Translations under genes and position numbers: made by a program
Shown: in pieces, positions 25,657 to 33,484 of the stretch
How positions within the stretch are numbered: position 1 is the first letter of the stretch
Layout of the letters: each line of letters begins with the position of its first letter
Source of the DNA: Bacteroidota bacterium
Lineage (GTDB): Bacteria; Bacteroidota; Bacteroidia; Cytophagales; Spirosomataceae
Assembly: GCA_020161355.1 (NCBI GenBank)
Contig: JAIUOF010000004.1
Coordinates: 248,001-312,000 of the forward strand
Direction: 5' to 3'
Length of the DNA stretch: 64,000 bases
The notes under the pieces: model-generated
The model's input: only the letters and a program-made list of their open reading frames with translations
Database searches by the model: none
What the model was told of the DNA's origin: nothing

Positions 25657-28398
25657 ATGAGAAAATTACTGTTCCTATTTTTTGCTACCGCTCATATATC
25701 ATTTGCACAACAAATTCCGCTGCCCGAGCATCCCAGACCTGATTTTGAACGATCGGAATGGCTCAATCTCAATGGCCAATGGGCTTTTGAATTTGACAGT
25801 CTGGACAAAGGACTATCCCAAAACTGGGCCGATGGAAATACCAAATTTTCGAAAAGTATAAATGTGCCTTTCCCCTGGGGTTCCAAGCTATCCGGCGTGA
25901 AAGACGAAGCCGATATTGCCTGGTATCAAAAAGAAATTACCGTTCCCGCTGCCTGGACTGGCAAAAAGGTGTTCATTACCATCGGGGCTTCTGATTGGGA
26001 AACTACCGTTTGGTTTGATGGAAAACTCCTGGGCAAGCATCAGGGTGGTTATACGCCTTTTGATTTTGACCTTACTCCCTTTGTAAAAGCCGGAGAAAAG
26101 CAGAAAATTGTGGTCAGAGTAGATGACATCCGCAGAGATTTCACACTCTATGGAAAACAAGGCTATGGCAATGCACGTGGAATCTGGCAAACGGCCTATC
26201 TCGAAGCCCGTGGAAATTCTTTCTTCGAAAACATTCACTTTACTCCCGATATCGACAACGGTTCGGTGAAAATAGATGTGCTTTTGGGAGAAAGAACTAA
26301 GACCGATCAAGCCGTTTCTTTCAAAATTAATGGACCAAAAGGTGTAATTGAAGCCACGGGTCTTATCACAAAAGGCAGAGAAAAGGCAACGATATATGTT
26401 AAAATTCCGGAAGCCCGCCTCTGGACATTAGAAGACCCATTTCTTTATGAGGTTGAGGCCAAAACCGGTGAGGATGTGGTGAAGTCTTATTTCGGCATGA
26501 GAAAAATATCGGTCACTCCCCTACCCGGTACCAATATCCCTTATGTGGCTCTGAACAATAAGCCAGTCTATCTGCAACTTACGCTGGATCAGTCTTATCA
26601 TCCCGAAGGCTATTACACTTTCCCGTCGGATGAATTCATGAAAAATGAAATTCTTTTGGCAAAAAACATTGGCCTGAATGGAATCAGAACACATATCAAA
26701 GTAGATATTCCAAGAAAACTCTATTGGGCCGATAAACTAGGTCTGTTTGTGATGAGTGACCTGCCCAATTTCTGGGGTGAACCTGACGAAAACGCTCAAA
26801 AAGAGTCGGAATTTACTTTAAGAGAAATGATCAAAAGAGACTATAACCACCCGGCTATTTTCTCATGGATAATTTTTAACGAAACCTGGGGCCTCCGCTC
26901 CACCGTGACCAACCCTGAAACCGGCAAAGAAGAGAGTAAATACACGACCGCCACCCAAAAATGGGTTACTTCGATGTATTATCTGGCCAAATCAATGGAT
27001 CCTACCCGTCTGGCAGAAGACAATTCTATATGCTGTGGTGTGGGCCATACTGTAACAGACATCAATTCATGGCATGAATACCTGCCGGGTTATGGTTGGG
27101 AAAAGCACATGCAAAGCATAGACAACGGCACCTATCCCGGCAGTACTTTTCACTATGAAAAAGGCTATGCCGAAGCTGCTAATACTCCAATGATAAACTC
27201 AGAGTGCGGCAACGTGTGGGGCTACAAAGGCAGCACCGGCGATGTGGACTGGAGCTACGACTACCACCGCATGATGAATGCCTTCAGGATGCACCCCAAA
27301 ATGGCCGGTTGGCTTTATACTGAGCATCACGATGTTATCAATGAATGGAATGGTTATTGGCGGTTTGACCGCACCAAAAAATTCACCGGCCTGCCCGAGA
27401 TTCTTCCCGGTATGACTGACAAGGATTTTCATTCCGAAATATACCTCAGCACCGGCCAGGATATTACATTTACAGCTAAAGCGGGTTCAGATGTGATGGT
27501 ACCTTTGTTTTTGTCAGTTATGACCGACCGCCAGATTGCCGATAACAAACTGTCGCTGGTTACCCAACTTACCGGTACCGATAAACTGGGCAGAGCCATG
27601 GCTACTGAGAAGATTACCACTACCCTGCCCTATCGCCCTTGGATGCAGGAAAAACTCAGCCCACTGAGCGTACATATGCCTGATGTGGATGGTGTTTACA
27701 CCCTGGCGTTGGTGCTACAGGATGCTTCAGGAAGAGTGCATCACCGAAATTTCGTAAATTTTGTTGTGACTGATGGCAAAATACCGGAAACTTACAAGGT
27801 CTATGATGTCGCCCCAAACAGCTATAAAAAATCAGAATTTTCTTTGAAAAAATGGGAAGTGATGGGAGGAAAAAAAGTGAACGGTGCAGGAAAGGGTTAT
27901 ATAGAATATGAGTTTAACACCAAAAAACTATTGAAAGCCCCTACCGGCTATTTGATGTTTGAGCTAGGTGCAAAAGAGCTTTTCTTCAAAGATCGTGAAG
28001 GCTCCGAAATCAAAGACACCGACTATATGTTGGGAGCCAAGGCCGAGCCAAGTCAAAATCAGAACTCCTACCCGATGACCGACGAAAAGGCGTTTCCATC
28101 GGCCATTAAGATATTGATAGACAACAAACTGGCAAAAAAAGTAACGCTTGACGACGACCCTGCTGACCATCGTGGTATCCTGAGTTGGCATAATCAAAAA
28201 GAAGACGGCACCTTGAGCGAAGCCGGCAGCTATGGATACATGGTAAAAGTACCCCTAACGGGTGCCCAACTGGCCAGCCTGAAAGTCAAAGGTAAAATGA
28301 AAGTCAGAATCGAAACCGAAGGGCTTGGAGGCCTGGCTGTTTATGGAAAAGACTTCGGTCGCTATGGCATCAACCCTTCACTGGTGATTCAGGAATAA
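25657..28398 (+). CDS. Secreted glycoside hydrolase family 2 enzyme
   Basis: 913 residues from the ATG at 25657, starting with a signal peptide (MRKLLFLFFATAHISFAQ). The order is GH2 sugar-binding domain (about 20-190, LNLNGQWAFEFDS ... AWYQKEITVP), immunoglobulin-like domain (to about 290) and TIM barrel with the acid/base in SWIIFNETWG and the probable nucleophile in MINSECGNVWG. C-terminal beta domains follow. Family members are beta-galactosidases, beta-glucuronidases and related enzymes; the specificity cannot be read from sequence. It probably acts in the periplasm on plant or algal oligosaccharides. Confidence 0.9.
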   Translation: MRKLLFLFFATAHISFAQQIPLPEHPRPDFERSEWLNLNGQWAFEFDSLDKGLSQNWADGNTKFSKSINVPFPWGSKLSGVKDEADIAWYQKEITVPAAWTGKKVFITIGASDWETTVWFDGKLLGKHQGGYTPFDFDLTPFVKAGEKQKIVVRVDDIRRDFTLYGKQGYGNARGIWQTAYLEARGNSFFENIHFTPDIDNGSVKIDVLLGERTKTDQAVSFKINGPKGVIEATGLITKGREKATIYVKIPEARLWTLEDPFLYEVEAKTGEDVVKSYFGMRKISVTPLPGTNIPYVALNNKPVYLQLTLDQSYHPEGYYTFPSDEFMKNEILLAKNIGLNGIRTHIKVDIPRKLYWADKLGLFVMSDLPNFWGEPDENAQKESEFTLREMIKRDYNHPAIFSWIIFNETWGLRSTVTNPETGKEESKYTTATQKWVTSMYYLAKSMDPTRLAEDNSICCGVGHTVTDINSWHEYLPGYGWEKHMQSIDNGTYPGSTFHYEKGYAEAANTPMINSECGNVWGYKGSTGDVDWSYDYHRMMNAFRMHPKMAGWLYTEHHDVINEWNGYWRFDRTKKFTGLPEILPGMTDKDFHSEIYLSTGQDITFTAKAGSDVMVPLFLSVMTDRQIADNKLSLVTQLTGTDKLGRAMATEKITTTLPYRPWMQEKLSPLSVHMPDVDGVYTLALVLQDASGRVHHRNFVNFVVTDGKIPETYKVYDVAPNSYKKSEFSLKKWEVMGGKKVNGAGKGYIEYEFNTKKLLKAPTGYLMFELGAKELFFKDREGSEIKDTDYMLGAKAEPSQNQNSYPMTDEKAFPSAIKILIDNKLAKKVTLDDDPADHRGILSWHNQKEDGTLSEAGSYGYMVKVPLTGAQLASLKVKGKMKVRIETEGLGGLAVYGKDFGRYGINPSLVIQE

Positions 28399-28417
28399 AG
28401 ATTAAAAACACCTGAAG

Positions 28418-28475
28418 AGCTCCGGGTCAGATTTTTTTCCTGTTAAATGGTGAATGTCTGGCTCGGAGCTTTTTT
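28418..28475 (+). terminator. Intrinsic terminator after the GH2 gene
   Basis: AGCTCCGGGTCAGA pairs with TCTGGCTCGGAGCT (14 positions, two weak or G-U pairs) and is followed by TTTTT. Confidence 0.75.
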
Positions 28476-28494
28476 GTAATATTCTGAAAAACAC

Positions 28495-28529
28495 TTGCCT
28501 TGTACATACTTTTAATTATTTTTGTACAA
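28495..28529 (+). promoter_or_regulatory. vapBC promoter with flanking inverted repeat (likely operator)
   Basis: TTG at 28495-28497, 19-bp spacer, TATTTTTG at 28517-28524: a full match to the Bacteroidota consensus. An inverted repeat, TTGTACA (28500-28506) and TGTACAA (28523-28529), brackets the -7 box. VapB-VapC complexes usually repress their own promoter, so this repeat is a good operator candidate. Confidence 0.7.
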
Positions 28530-28543
28530 AAACAATACTATAA

Positions 28544-28735
28544 ATGCTTACTAACATTGATATTGACGATTGGAAAGTAAAAGAAATCATGACGATGATG
28601 AATATTAAAACTAAAAAAGAAGCCGTAAATACAGCTATCGATGAGTTTTTGAGAGCTTTGTCTGCCAAAGAATTATTAAAACTTAAAGGTTCCAATGCCT
28701 GGGAAGGAAATCTGGATGAAATGCGTAGGGATTGA
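28544..28735 (+). CDS. vapB: VapB-type antitoxin
   Basis: 63 residues. The N-terminal half has a ribbon-helix-helix look (ITMMNIKTKKEAVNTAIDEFL-like spacing), typical of DUF2191/VapB antitoxins, followed by an acidic tail that would wrap the toxin (WEGNLDEMRRD). The stop overlaps the toxin ATG by one base (TGATG). It should bind VapC and, as a complex, repress the operon. Confidence 0.85.
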   Translation: MLTNIDIDDWKVKEIMTMMNIKTKKEAVNTAIDEFLRALSAKELLKLKGSNAWEGNLDEMRRD

Positions 28736-29139
28736 TGGAATATGCAATTTTTGATACTTCAGTTTGGATAAATTTCTCCAGAGGAATTGAAAATAAAGAA
28801 ACTGCTCTGTTAGAAAAATACCTTTCAGAATACCCTGATTTAATAATTCTAACTCCAACAATTATTCAGGAATTTCTGATGGGCTTAAAAACCGAAAAAC
28901 ATCTTACCCAATTTGAAACTCATTTTAAAAGGTTGACCATTTTAGAGGATAACTGGCTTGAAAACTCTGTTGCCGCCGCCAAAATATACTTCAACCTTCG
29001 TAAAAAAGGAATAAGTGTTAGAAAAAGTACTGACTGCCTTATCGCCCAATTTGCCATCAAAAATAATTTCTTGTTAGTTCACAATGACACTGACTTTGAT
29101 TTGATTGCCAAAGGCACAAACCTAAAAACTATTTCATAA
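28735..29139 (+). CDS. vapC: PIN-domain ribonuclease toxin VapC
   Basis: 134 residues from the ATG at 28735. PIN-domain acids are in place: FDTSVWI at the N terminus, the conserved Glu in IIQEFLMG, STDCLIAQFA and HNDTDFDLIA. VapC toxins cleave tRNA or rRNA when freed from VapB. Fully intact. Transcribed together with vapB from the promoter at 28495-28524. Confidence 0.9.
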   Translation: MEYAIFDTSVWINFSRGIENKETALLEKYLSEYPDLIILTPTIIQEFLMGLKTEKHLTQFETHFKRLTILEDNWLENSVAAAKIYFNLRKKGISVRKSTDCLIAQFAIKNNFLLVHNDTDFDLIAKGTNLKTIS

Positions 29140-29222
29140 ATTCATTTAATTAATTTGTAAACCCCATCAAAAATCTCAAATAATTACTCTTCAAAAGTTA
29201 TTTTTGCTAAAAAATAAAAATC

Positions 29223-30035
29223 ATGACCTCAAGACGCTCTTTTCTTCGCTCACTCGGTGTAAGCAGTGCTTTTTTGTTAAATGGTGGGGCTATCTCAGCA
29301 GCCGAATATTTGGCGGGAAGGAGCAAGGTGAAGTTTCGGTTTGTGGTGGCTTCTGATGGGCATTATGGCCAACCTAACACCGATTTTGATGGCTTTCATG
29401 ATACCCTTATTCGAAAAGTAAATGCCTTTAACCAGCAGCAAAAAGTAGATTTTGCGGTCATTAATGGCGATCTTTTTCATGATAAAACAGAGCTTTTACC
29501 AAAGGTAAAGCAAAAACTCGATGGCCTGGCTATCCCTTACTATGTAACCCGTGGCAACCACGACCATGTAAGTGATGAAGGGTGGGCCGAAGTCTGGAAA
29601 ATGCCTTTAAATCATAGTTTTATACATAAAAACAATGCCTTCATTCTGGGGGACACATCCAACATCAAAGGGGAATATCTCATGCCCAACCTCAGCTGGA
29701 TGCGAACTGAGCTAGATAAAGCCAAAAGTCAGAAAAACACCTTTATTTTCCTGCATATACCCCAGATACCTTGGGTGGAGCATTGCATAGATAGTCCCGA
29801 ACTCATCAAACTTTTTGCAGAATACCCCAACATCAGGGCTGTTTTTCACGGGCATATTCACTCACTCGATGGCATCAAAAAACATCAGGGCATCACTTAT
29901 CTTTTTGATGCCCACTTTGGTGGCAACTGGGGCACCGAATACCGCGGTTTCCGTGTGGTAGAAGTCATGAAAGACAACACCATCCTCACCTACATGATGA
30001 ATCCTGAAGTACGGATTGGGGAGGAGAGGATATAA
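29223..30035 (+). CDS. Calcineurin-like metallophosphoesterase with Tat-type leader
   Basis: 270 residues. The N terminus SRRSFLRSLGVSSAFLL is twin-arginine-like. All metal ligands of the calcineurin-like fold are visible: VASDGHYG, VINGDLFHD, TRGNHDH, FLHIPQI and FHGHIHS. A perfect TAnnTTTG box (TATTTTTG, 29199-29206) sits 17 bp before the ATG. The substrate of this exported phosphodiesterase is unknown. A stem-loop follows the stop. Confidence 0.9.
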   Translation: MTSRRSFLRSLGVSSAFLLNGGAISAAEYLAGRSKVKFRFVVASDGHYGQPNTDFDGFHDTLIRKVNAFNQQQKVDFAVINGDLFHDKTELLPKVKQKLDGLAIPYYVTRGNHDHVSDEGWAEVWKMPLNHSFIHKNNAFILGDTSNIKGEYLMPNLSWMRTELDKAKSQKNTFIFLHIPQIPWVEHCIDSPELIKLFAEYPNIRAVFHGHIHSLDGIKKHQGITYLFDAHFGGNWGTEYRGFRVVEVMKDNTILTYMMNPEVRIGEERI

Positions 30036-30066
30036 GTATGGGCAAATTCAATCCATTTGCCCATAC
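30036..30066. terminator. Stem-loop between convergent genes
   Basis: GTATGGGCAAAT and its exact complement (12 bp) around a 7-nt loop, filling the 34-bp gap between the metallophosphoesterase and the E1-like gene. A long T run is missing on both sides, so it is a probable but not classic terminator. It marks the boundary of the ubiquitin-like island. Confidence 0.6.
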
Positions 30067-30069
30067 CTA

Positions 30070-31359
30070 TCACACAAAATTATAGGAATTACTATTTCTC
30101 ATTTTTCCAGAAAAAATTGAATTAGTTCTACCTTCATTTATTGATTTCAGTAACTCCGAAATTAATATACATGCACCAAATAGACCTACAAACGGAGTAG
30201 AAATACCAAAGTTTGTCAAAACTCCGCAGCCTCCTTTTTCAGAAACTAAATTGTATAGATTTTCATGTAGAACTTCTGTTTTTTCTTCTACTGCATTCCA
30301 AATCTCATTCGGTTTTTTCTTCAATAAATTTAAGTCTCTGAATGTGAATGAATCAAAATTCTCTAATTTACCATTTGTTGCACCGTCTAAACAAATTTTA
30401 AATCTACTTGGCTCAATTATACTTCTCGTTGAAGCACTATCAAGACCTGTTAACAAAACTTGATAATCCATGAGCGAATCATCTTTTTGGTCAGAGGAGA
30501 TAAACCTTTTTTCTATGATTTTATTAGAAATACCTGCATTATCTAAGAAATCTGCACAAATTCGTGTTTTATGTTTACCAATTTGTTTTTCAAAACTTAT
30601 TATCTGAGACCCTAAATTTTCTGCACCTAATTTGTCAAAGTCTTGTAATAAGACTTCAAAATCATTTTTAAAATGCAATAACGTCCACAAATATGCTTGA
30701 CCTAAATGTCCAAGTCCTACAAGCCAGATTTTGGGCGGAAATTTTACTTTATTTGGCCCTTCTCCAATACTTTCATTCCAATTATAATCTAACGAATTAT
30801 CCCATAACGAATATCCAAAAGATTCATTTTGAAGGTTATTTGTAATTTCAAAAGTAAAATCAAAAGCCCAAAATAAACCGTAAGAACTTGCAAGTAATGC
30901 CCCCAATGGAATAGAAGTAGGTGCATTATCCAAAGTATAATGTTCAGATTTGAAAAAATTCAAACCACCCTGCCACCCTGAACAGATAATCTCAACTTCA
31001 TTCTCTGATTGGGGCGTTTTTCCAAACAAAAGCCTCGGAGTACTATCAGAAACATTAACATTTTCATTAATTTCGAACAAACTATTTAAAACATCATTAA
31101 ATGTTTCGCCCTTCAATTTAAGTAGATTAGGAGTATTTTCAGGTAGAATACATTTCACTCCCCCTTTAAAAATCCTATTACTAATATTGTAACAAGTTAC
31201 AAAAGCAACTTGCAAGCTGTAAGAAGACGTTAATTTCTCATTTGCTTCTAAGACCAATTTACTACCATTTAAAAGTTGTTTGGCTTCCTCAAATAGAATT
31301 GATTTACTTGCCATCAATGCAATTATATGTCTATCGACATCCTCAAAATTTAATTTCAT
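30070..31359 (-). CDS. E1-like ThiF-family adenylyltransferase (BilD-like)
   Basis: 429 residues. The first about 205 residues form an N-terminal domain I do not recognise. The rest is a ThiF/E1 Rossmann domain: nucleotide loop VGLGHLGQA (about 214-222), acidic residue D240, the arginine-free GAENLGSQ segment, GLDSASTR (305-312), and a candidate catalytic cysteine at GGCGVL (Cys378). The C-terminal PFVGLFGACILISELL helix is typical of E1-like enzymes. The role would be to adenylate the Ubl C terminus and form a thioester. The start overlaps the JAB stop by 4 bp (ATGA). Size, domain layout and gene order match the E1 of the Bil (bacterial ISG15-like) defence operon. Confidence 0.85.
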   Translation of the reverse strand: MKLNFEDVDRHIIALMASKSILFEEAKQLLNGSKLVLEANEKLTSSYSLQVAFVTCYNISNRIFKGGVKCILPENTPNLLKLKGETFNDVLNSLFEINENVNVSDSTPRLLFGKTPQSENEVEIICSGWQGGLNFFKSEHYTLDNAPTSIPLGALLASSYGLFWAFDFTFEITNNLQNESFGYSLWDNSLDYNWNESIGEGPNKVKFPPKIWLVGLGHLGQAYLWTLLHFKNDFEVLLQDFDKLGAENLGSQIISFEKQIGKHKTRICADFLDNAGISNKIIEKRFISSDQKDDSLMDYQVLLTGLDSASTRSIIEPSRFKICLDGATNGKLENFDSFTFRDLNLLKKKPNEIWNAVEEKTEVLHENLYNLVSEKGGCGVLTNFGISTPFVGLFGACILISELLKSINEGRTNSIFSGKMRNSNSYNFV

Positions 31360-31817
31360 AATAATGTAATGTTTAGTGGAAAACTTTCATTTACTAAAGT
31401 CTTCCATTGAAATGAACCCTCATACAAATAGGCACTACAATCTTTTGGCATCAGCAATAAATTTGATGCATAGTTTGGGGCAATAAAAGCAATATGCCCT
31501 TTCAGACGACACATAGGATGATTTCTATCCGAATCACTTTGTTGGGTGCTACAACCTATTGGGTGAGTGTGGATGTCAGCAATTACAATTCCATCAAAAT
31601 CTTGTAGGATTTTATCTAATTTTGAATAGTATTTACCTTCAAATACAATTATCCCAGATTTGAAAGCATTGGGATCGAGTTCATCATAAAAAACAATTTT
31701 TGATATTTTATCCGAACCATTTTTTGCTATCAAAAAAGCACCACTCTCTCTTTTTCTCTTACCTTTTTTTCTTAATCCCCAAGTAAGAGATATCCATTTT
31801 ATTATTGAAATCTTAAT
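31356..31817 (-). CDS. JAMM/JAB isopeptidase (BilC-like) with non-canonical or disrupted start
   Basis: The frame encodes a complete JAMM metalloprotease: Glu in RKRESGAF, HTHP, and S-x2-D (QSDSD), followed by GHIAFIAP. The frame opens directly after the TAA of the Ubl-E2 gene (same frame). It contains no ATG, GTG, CTG or TTG before the TTG at 31733, and that TTG lies after the JAMM Glu, so it cannot be the functional start. I mark the ATT at 31817 as a candidate start (153 residues; Glu24, His83, His85, Asp97). Alternatives: stop-codon readthrough, or an ATG at 31797 in another frame that meets TAA at 31759 right after an A7 tract. The role would be removing or processing the Ubl. Confidence 0.75.
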   Translation of the reverse strand: MKISIIKWISLTWGLRKKGKRKRESGAFLIAKNGSDKISKIVFYDELDPNAFKSGIIVFEGKYYSKLDKILQDFDGIVIADIHTHPIGCSTQQSDSDRNHPMCRLKGHIAFIAPNYASNLLLMPKDCSAYLYEGSFQWKTLVNESFPLNITLL

Positions 31818-31829
31818 TCTTAGCTTAGT

Positions 31830-32753
31830 TTAGTTTAAAATTTGATATACCTCATTCAGATATTTGAAAATAGAATCTTCACTATTTTTCCATACTAAAG
31901 ATGGGTGAAGCAACGGCCAATCAGTATGACCATTAAATGCCAATCTATCGCAAGGAAGATAGAGACATGGTGTTCCCCAATTTCTAAAAACTTGTAAGCA
32001 ACGGCTCGACCAGTTTGGCCATAGATTTTGTGCAAGGGGTTGATTAGTTTCAACATCCCATAATTGAGCCGTAGGGGCCATTTGCTTGTAATCTGTTAAA
32101 TCAAACCGTAAGTAGTATTTTACGTCATTTTTAGCCAAAACCCAGAAAATAGAAATGGGCCAGTCTGGCCCATTTTCTACTTTTCCCCAAATACCTTCAA
32201 TCTTACCCGAGAGGTAACTCGCTTCTTCCAAGTCATTATTTAACAAATCTAAAGGAGCATCGAAAAAACCATTCACATCCTTTTTAGGAGCAAAAACCAA
32301 GCTTACATTGCAAGCAGAATAATTAACCAATGAGCCAACCATAGTTTTTAAATCATCAATGGCTACGCCATTAAAAAGAAACTGAAAATCAGCTACTTCT
32401 TGGTCTGTCATTCCAAAATGTTCGGCTACCTTCTTTTTAAGTACTTTAAGCATTAGTGCAGGTGTAGTTTCAGCAGAGAAACTTCTACCATGATAAGAAA
32501 CAACCACATTTACACGTTTACACTTTCCAATAAAAAGGTGGTCGCCATTTTTTACTCCGCATTGCTCCAAAGTCTTTCCTTTGTCAAAATCTTCATCTTG
32601 ATTGGCAAGGTAAACCTCGTTGTCTTCTTCAAAATCAGACCCTTTTTTCATTTCTTGGTATGCTTTCTGCATCAATTTACCTATCGTTGTAGATGCTTCA
32701 ACTTCCATTTTTAATGACTTTAAGCTGTCATTTGAGCTAACAAAAACTAACAT
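31830..32753 (-). CDS. Tandem ubiquitin-like domains fused to an E2-like domain (BilA-BilB-like)
   Basis: 307 residues, no signal peptide, cytosolic. Residues about 1-76 and 78-156 look like two beta-grasp domains: each has a strand-turn-strand start, a helix ([26 protein letters not shown]) and a late strand ([21 protein letters not shown]). Residues about 165-307 resemble an E2/UBC fold: [21 protein letters not shown], then [10 protein letters not shown] (Cys263 as the likely catalytic cysteine, Cys268 as alternative), a conserved W and a final helix ([12 protein letters not shown]). Domain calls are pattern-based. In known Bil operons the Ubl and E2 are separate proteins; here they are fused. 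No diglycine is present; NG at 161-162 sits at the domain junction. Confidence 0.75.
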   Translation of the reverse strand: MLVFVSSNDSLKSLKMEVEASTTIGKLMQKAYQEMKKGSDFEEDNEVYLANQDEDFDKGKTLEQCGVKNGDHLFIGKCKRVNVVVSYHGRSFSAETTPALMLKVLKKKVAEHFGMTDQEVADFQFLFNGVAIDDLKTMVGSLVNYSACNVSLVFAPKKDVNGFFDAPLDLLNNDLEEASYLSGKIEGIWGKVENGPDWPISIFWVLAKNDVKYYLRFDLTDYKQMAPTAQLWDVETNQPLAQNLWPNWSSRCLQVFRNWGTPCLYLPCDRLAFNGHTDWPLLHPSLVWKNSEDSIFKYLNEVYQILN

Positions 32754-32760
32754 ATTTTTG
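32732..32760 (+). promoter_or_regulatory. Consensus promoter overlapping the Ubl-E2 start codon, pointing outward
   Basis: TTG at 32732-32734, an 18-bp spacer, TATTTTTG at 32753-32760, an exact match to TTG/TAnnTTTG. The first base of the -7 box is the first base of the minus-strand ATG (32753). Transcription would start near 32767 and run away from the operon into non-coding sequence. RNA polymerase here would compete with leader transcription of the operon. Confidence 0.6.
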
Positions 32761-32766
32761 AATATT

Positions 32767-33054
32767 TAATTTTAAAAAAAATTACAAAAAGCCCTGCGTA
32801 AGTCATTTCAATGACGAACGAAAATAGAAGTTCAAGGCTCACTGAATCCAGTGATTTTGAACAGCTTTCGGAAGTGAATTACCCTTTGATAGAGCTATAA
32901 TAGTTAATTTGAAAAATTGCAGAAGCTCCCTGATTTGGAAATTAGAAGAAGTTTGAATAGCTTTGAATTCTCAACCTCAAAGATATTTGGCGGCTCTATC
33001 AGACCGTCATCTTCTTTTCCAAAGCATGTAGGAAACTGCATGCTTTATTTTTTT
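32767..33054 (+). ncRNA. Candidate structured small RNA (about 290 nt)
   Basis: The region between a consensus promoter and a strong terminator has no ORF and is rich in complementary segments. Hairpins: GTCAT/ATGAC (32802-32815); GTTCAA/TTGAAC enclosing CACTG/CAGTG (32830-32861); CTTTGA/TCAAAG (about 32961-32982). Long-range pairs: ATGACG (32811) with CGTCAT (33005), and GATAGAGC (32888) with GCTCTATC (32993). It lacks tmRNA, RNase P or SRP signatures. The 5' end is inferred. Family unknown; function may relate to the divergent ubiquitin-like operon or be independent. Confidence 0.5.
33021..33054 (+). terminator. Intrinsic terminator with GAAA tetraloop
   Basis: AAAGCATGTAG pairs with CTGCATGCTTT (11 bp, one G-U) closing a GAAA loop, followed by a run of seven T. 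The T run is only on the plus strand, so it ends the candidate RNA, not any minus-strand gene. Confidence 0.8.
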
Positions 33055-33196
33055 GTCAAATTTAGAGAACCTTTTTTAATAAAAAAAGATTCTTGAAAAA
33101 AATTGTTTTTAATTTTTACATAAAAGGTAAAAGTTTAAGTTTTTATGTTGGATTTTATTAATCGTTTTTATTGTGCTTTATATTAGTTACTTAAAT

Positions 33197-33484
33197 ATGC
33201 ATTCTTTTTTTATACTATCAACACTTCGTCATTCTCTTCTTCTACTTGCTAATAATACAACATCTGATGCTGCACTATCTACTTTTTATATTTTTGTTTT
33301 ATTACTTTCTTGTTTAATTACTTGTTTTATATTATCTTTGTTTCACTTAAGTGCTTCTTTATCTAATTATGCTGAACTTGCTTCTACTTCAGCTCCATTA
33401 GTACTACTTGTTAATGAACTTCTATTTCTTGAAATCCAACACACAATATTAAGTTGGGCGGCTAAACAAAAAATTAAACAATGA
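33197..33484 (+). CDS. Small hydrophobic membrane protein coupled to the HTH-ImmA/IrrE gene
   Basis: 95 residues from the ATG at 33197; a GTG at 33173 is further upstream in frame. Two hydrophobic segments (about 28-52 and 62-84) predict a two-pass membrane protein with a basic tail (AAKQKIKQ). I recognise no family. The stop overlaps the ATG of the next gene (ATGA), and the opposite strand has no competing ORF, which argues that it is real. The upstream position is where a toxin or effector gene sits in HigBA-like pairs, but a toxin role is only a guess. Confidence 0.5.
   Translation: MHSFFILSTLRHSLLLLANNTTSDAALSTFYIFVLLLSCLITCFILSLFHLSASLSNYAELASTSAPLVLLVNELLFLEIQHTILSWAAKQKIKQ

Noticed and set aside
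31356..31733. JAB protein starting at the TTG at 31733
   Set aside because: This start removes the JAMM glutamate and the conserved RESGAF segment that are encoded in the same open frame directly upstream.
32767..33054. The structured region as tmRNA, RNase P RNA or SRP RNA
   Set aside because: No tRNA-like ends or tag frame, no GAGGAAAGTC-type P4 strand and no SRP Alu or helix 8 motif are visible. The length also does not fit SRP RNA.
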